Shown here in pieces: positions 7,572-9,505 of a stretch of 9,505 nt of DNA. The position numbers and the translations under genes are program-made. The stretch is from an uncultured Planctomycetaceae bacterium (GTDB lineage Bacteria > Planctomycetota > Planctomycetia > Pirellulales > UBA1268). The stretch lies in contig CAISKG010000311.1 in NCBI GenBank assembly GCA_903885855.1, positions 1 to 9,505 of the forward strand, given 5' to 3'. Position 1 is the first letter of the stretch, and every line of letters starts with the position of its first letter. The notes beneath the pieces were generated by a model. The model ran no database searches. It was not told the origin of the DNA and saw only the letters and a list, made by a program, of their open reading frames with translations.

Positions 7572-7587
7572 CCCCGGCCGGCCGGGG
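7572..7587. terminator. Perfect 16-bp palindrome after the propeller gene, possible terminator
   Basis: The sequence CCCCGGCCGGCCGGGG is identical to its reverse complement and begins 7 bases after the TGA stop of the propeller gene. As RNA it would form a very GC-rich hairpin, though the loop would have to open two central pairs. There is no T-run. It could end the AAA+/propeller transcript; a dimeric protein site is the alternative. Confidence 0.35.
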
Positions 7588-7627
7588 CCGCGGCGAACCG
7601 GCATGGCCCGCGGAGGAGCGCCGGCGG

Positions 7628-7633
7628 TAGGCT
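7628..7633 (+). promoter_or_regulatory. Candidate -10 element (TAGGCT) for the EF-hand gene
   Basis: TAGGCT lies 42 bases before ATG 7676 and is the same hexamer as the -10 candidate of the AAA+ gene. No TTGnnn-like -35 is seen at 16-18 bases upstream, so support is weak. Confidence 0.3.
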
Positions 7634-7675
7634 TGAGGGCGATCGCCCGGTCGCTCTCCCCTCATGAGGTGTGCC

Positions 7676-8386
7676 ATGCACCACGCGCGTCGTCGATGCC
7701 CCGCCGCGGCCCTGGTGCCGCTCGCGGCGGTCTGCCTGACCCTCATCGCCGGGCTCCCCGCCCGCGCGCAGGGCGAGCCGGCCCGGAAAGGCCTCGGCGG
7801 CCTCCTCGGCAAGGCGGCCGATCGGCTCAAGGAAGAGGCGATGAAGCGCTTCGACGCCAACGGCGACGGCACGCTCGACGAGGCCGAGCAGGCCGAGGCC
7901 CTCGAGGCGATGAAGAAGAAGGGGGGCGACCTCCAGGCGCAGCTCAAGCAATTCATGCTCCGCCGCTTCGACGCCGACAAGGACGGCACCCTCGACGAGA
8001 AGGAGCGCACGGCGGCCTTGGAGGAGCTGGGCAAGCAGCTCGAGAAGAACGGCCCGATGGTGAAGAACACGATCCTCGGGATGGTTCACAAGCGCTTCGA
8101 CGCCGACGGCGACGGCAGGCTCGAGGGCAAGGAGCTCGAGGCCGCCCGCGACGAGCTCACGAAGCGGCTCCTGCAGGGGGCCGGGGGCACGGGGCTGCAG
8201 GCGCCCCCCGATCCCGCCCTGCGCCGCCGGCAGGCGGAGGAAGCGCGGAAGAAGGAGATGCTCGACCGCTTCGACGCCGACGGCGACGGACGGCTCGACG
8301 AGGCCGAGCGGGCCAAGGCCAAGGAGGATCTCGAGCGGCTCTTCGACGACTTCGACGCCAAGGTCCCCGCGCCGGCCGCGAAGTGA
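7676..8386 (+). CDS. Secreted calcium-binding protein with four EF-hand loops
   Basis: The product is 236 aa. A basic N-terminus (HHARRRC) and hydrophobic core ending in LPARAQG give a clear Sec signal peptide of roughly 32 residues, so the protein acts outside the cytoplasm. Four canonical 12-residue EF-hand loops are visible: DANGDGTLDEAE (60-71), DADKDGTLDEKE (99-110), DADGDGRLEGKE (142-153) and DADGDGRLDEAE (200-211). Each has acidic/Asn residues at positions 1, 3 and 5, Gly at 6, Leu at 8 and Glu at 12, and each is preceded by an (R/K)RF or DRF helix end. Helices between the loops are rich in Ala, Glu and Lys; a Gly/Pro-rich linker lies around residues 163-180. ATG 7676 is chosen over the in-frame ATG 7664 because GAGGTG at 7666-7671 is then a well-spaced ribosome binding site. 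Partner and role are unknown. Confidence 0.9.
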   Translation: MHHARRRCPAAALVPLAAVCLTLIAGLPARAQGEPARKGLGGLLGKAADRLKEEAMKRFDANGDGTLDEAEQAEALEAMKKKGGDLQAQLKQFMLRRFDADKDGTLDEKERTAALEELGKQLEKNGPMVKNTILGMVHKRFDADGDGRLEGKELEAARDELTKRLLQGAGGTGLQAPPDPALRRRQAEEARKKEMLDRFDADGDGRLDEAERAKAKEDLERLFDDFDAKVPAPAAK

Positions 8387-8593
8387 CGCCCTGCGACCAT
8401 CCTCCCCCCACCGCGGCTCCGCACCATCCGCCCCCGGGCGGCGATCGGCGGAACGACGGTGATCACACTGCCTCGCGTCGTGCCGGGCAGCGATGCGCAG
8501 GCACGCTCCCAGGGGCGGGCGGCAGGATACACTGACCGGGAACACACAGGTGGGGCGAAGCAGACTCCACTCACCTGCGATGCGGAGGTCTCG
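8387..8593. other. Intergenic region with candidate hairpin and -10
   Basis: No coding gene is seen in these 207 bases. CCGCCC-CC-GGGCGG at 8428-8441 is an inverted repeat that could end the EF-hand transcript, but it has a very short loop and no T-run. TACACT at 8528-8533, 61 bases before the next ATG, is a possible -10 without a clear -35. GGAGG at 8584-8588 is the ribosome binding site of the next gene. Confidence 0.4.
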
Positions 8594-9025
8594 ATGAGAT
8601 CGTGCCTGTTGACGCTTCTGACGGTGGTTTCCTTGCTGGGCGTTGCGGCCGCGAGCGACGACCCCACGGAGGACCGTGAAAAAATCCAGGGCACGTGGCA
8701 GGCGGTTTCGGCCGAGGATAGCGGTCGCAAAGTGCCCGACGAGGCCGTCAAGAACATCAAGTGGGTCATCACGGAGGAGAAGATCACCCAGTATGTTGGC
8801 GACACGAAGAAGGCGTGCTCCTATGGGCTGAATGTCACCAAGAAGCCCAGGTGGATCGATCTCACCGAGATCGATCGCACCACGCCCGGAATCTATGCGT
8901 TGAACGGCGACACGTTGAAGATCTGCTTCCCCGAGGGAGGCAAGGGGGAGCGGCCCACGGCGTTTGAGTCGAAACCCAACTCCGCCAACGACATCCTGAT
9001 CATTCTGAAGCGCGAACAACCGTGA
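8594..9025 (+). CDS. Small secreted TIGR03067-domain protein
   Basis: The product is 143 aa. An N-terminal signal peptide (MRSCLLTLLTVVSLLG..., cleavage near AAA-SDD, residues 19-22) indicates export. The mature part matches the TIGR03067 pattern, a domain abundant in Planctomycetes and with no known function: KIQGTWQAVSAEDSGRKVP (about 31-49), then a beta-rich stretch, PRWIDLTEIDR, GIYALNGDTLKICF, ERPTAFESK and a C-terminal LIILKRE. The fold is probably a lipocalin-like beta barrel, which is inference. ATG 8594 is supported by GGAGG six bases before it and by the signal peptide; an upstream in-frame GTG at 8459 would bury the signal. Base composition is clearly lower in GC than neighbouring genes (for example 34 of 60 bases at 8761-8820). 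Confidence 0.88.
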   Translation: MRSCLLTLLTVVSLLGVAAASDDPTEDREKIQGTWQAVSAEDSGRKVPDEAVKNIKWVITEEKITQYVGDTKKACSYGLNVTKKPRWIDLTEIDRTTPGIYALNGDTLKICFPEGGKGERPTAFESKPNSANDILIILKREQP

Positions 9026-9305
9026 GCGCGATGCATGCGTGGCGTTGAGCCAGGCGCTTCCGCAGACGGCGGGAGCGGCGAGTGCAGGCACGGTCGCCCC
9101 GGCGGATGACGCCTTGGCCACGAGCCGATCGATCGTCGACGATCCCCGTCGGACGGACCGGGTTTCGCACCTGCCGGCGACTCTTTCGTGCCACCATCCA
9201 CCCGGTCCGGCGGCGGCGTGCTTCGGCGCCGTGGCCCGCGCGGTCGGCCGCCGGGTGGGCCGTGGTAGACTCGTCGACTCGGGTCGATCCGCGGGGGAGC
9301 GCTTC
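9026..9305. other. Intergenic region with candidate -10 for the cytochrome gene
   Basis: No convincing gene is seen in these 280 bases. A frame open from GTG 9039 runs into the cytochrome gene, but its translation has no recognisable motif and would bury the signal peptide. TAGACT at 9266-9271, 34 bases before GTG 9306, is a possible -10; the -35 is unclear. GATCGTCGACGATC at 9131-9144 is a perfect 14-bp palindrome of unknown meaning. GGGGGAG at 9293-9299 is the likely ribosome binding site of the next gene. Confidence 0.4.
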
Positions 9306-9505
9306 GTGACGGGGCACGTGATGCGGCAGTTGGGCGGTCGTCTGGTGATCCTCGCACTGGCGTCCCCGGGCCTGGCATGGCTCGCGGCCCACGCCGCCGG
9401 CGCGGCCGATCCGGTTCAGGCGCCCACCGCGCCCGCCTGGGACCGGGACGTGCGGCCGATCCTCAAGGCCCATTGCACCCACTGCCACGGCGAGGAGGAG
9501 CCGAT
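9306..9505 (+). CDS. N-terminus of exported planctomycete cytochrome c (PSCyt1-like) protein, cut by window end
   Basis: Only about 66 codons are inside the window. From ATG 9321 the protein begins MRQLGGRLVILALA and continues as a hydrophobic signal sequence ending in AAGAADP. The mature part reads AWDRDVRPILKAHCTHCHGEEEP, which fits the opening of the planctomycete cytochrome C domain (PF07635): a V-PIL element just before a CxxCH haem-binding motif (CTHCH). Proteins that start this way in Planctomycetes often continue into DUF1549 and DUF1553 and are partnered with DUF1501 proteins; the continuation cannot be seen here. GTG 9306 is given as the start because GGGGGAG lies six bases before it; GTG 9318 and ATG 9321 are in-frame alternatives that give a more typical signal peptide. 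Confidence 0.8.
   Translation, partial: MTGHVMRQLGGRLVILALASPGLAWLAAHAAGAADPVQAPTAPAWDRDVRPILKAHCTHCHGEEEP

Noticed and set aside
7472..9121. 549-aa minus-strand open frame opposite the EF-hand and TIGR03067 genes
   Set aside because: It is antisense to two genes with signal peptides and recognisable domains. Its Leu/Gly/Val/Glu repeats mirror the EF-hand codons.
9039..9305. Upstream in-frame extension of the cytochrome gene from GTG 9039
   Set aside because: The translation has no motif and would place the signal peptide in the interior; a ribosome binding site is present before 9306.

Overview
The window looks like chromosomal DNA from a high-GC member of the Planctomycetota. The evidence is the gene content: a Tat-exported DUF1501 protein, a TIGR03067-type small secreted protein, a secreted five-bladed-propeller protein that begins with an LFVDDR motif, a secreted EF-hand protein, and the start of a planctomycete-type cytochrome c (CxxCH) gene. 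Coding GC is around 75% in most genes, so every gene casts long spurious reading frames on the other strand. There are no tRNA or rRNA genes, CRISPR arrays or recognisable transposases.

Layout: (1) 1-231, two identical 108-bp tandem repeat units plus the first 15 bp of a third, ending in a hairpin at 210-239. (2) 246-1616, minus strand, DUF1501 protein. (3) 1687-2379, minus strand, a small P-loop ATPase beginning DANPFTARR. (4) 2380-2514, a divergent intergenic region with a good sigma70-like promoter facing right. (5) 2515-5949, plus strand, a 1144-aa membrane-anchored Clp/Hsp100-like AAA+ protein, whose stop overlaps (ATGA) the start of (6) 5946-7565, a secreted glycoside-hydrolase-like beta-propeller protein. 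(7) 7676-8386, a secreted protein with four EF-hand loops. (8) 8594-9025, a small secreted TIGR03067-like protein. (9) 9306 to the window end, the N-terminus of an exported c-type cytochrome-domain protein.

The most striking gene is the AAA+ protein. It has an N-terminal membrane anchor and a helical region in place of the Clp N-domain. Its first AAA module has lost the Walker A lysine, the Walker B aspartate and the arginine fingers. Its second AAA module keeps the catalytic residues but lacks the aromatic GYVG pore loop. Its C-terminal third resembles the PCRF (domain 1/2) part of peptide chain release factor 2, without the SPF stop-codon motif and without the GGQ domain. This suggests a Clp-derived machine adapted away from threading substrates and possibly towards a ribosome or translation partner. 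That role is inference.

The AAA+ gene and the propeller gene probably form a two-gene operon. The ATPase and DUF1501 genes may form a second operon running the other way. The EF-hand, TIGR03067 and cytochrome genes look like separate transcription units, each with a TAnnCT-like -10 candidate 40-70 bases before its start.
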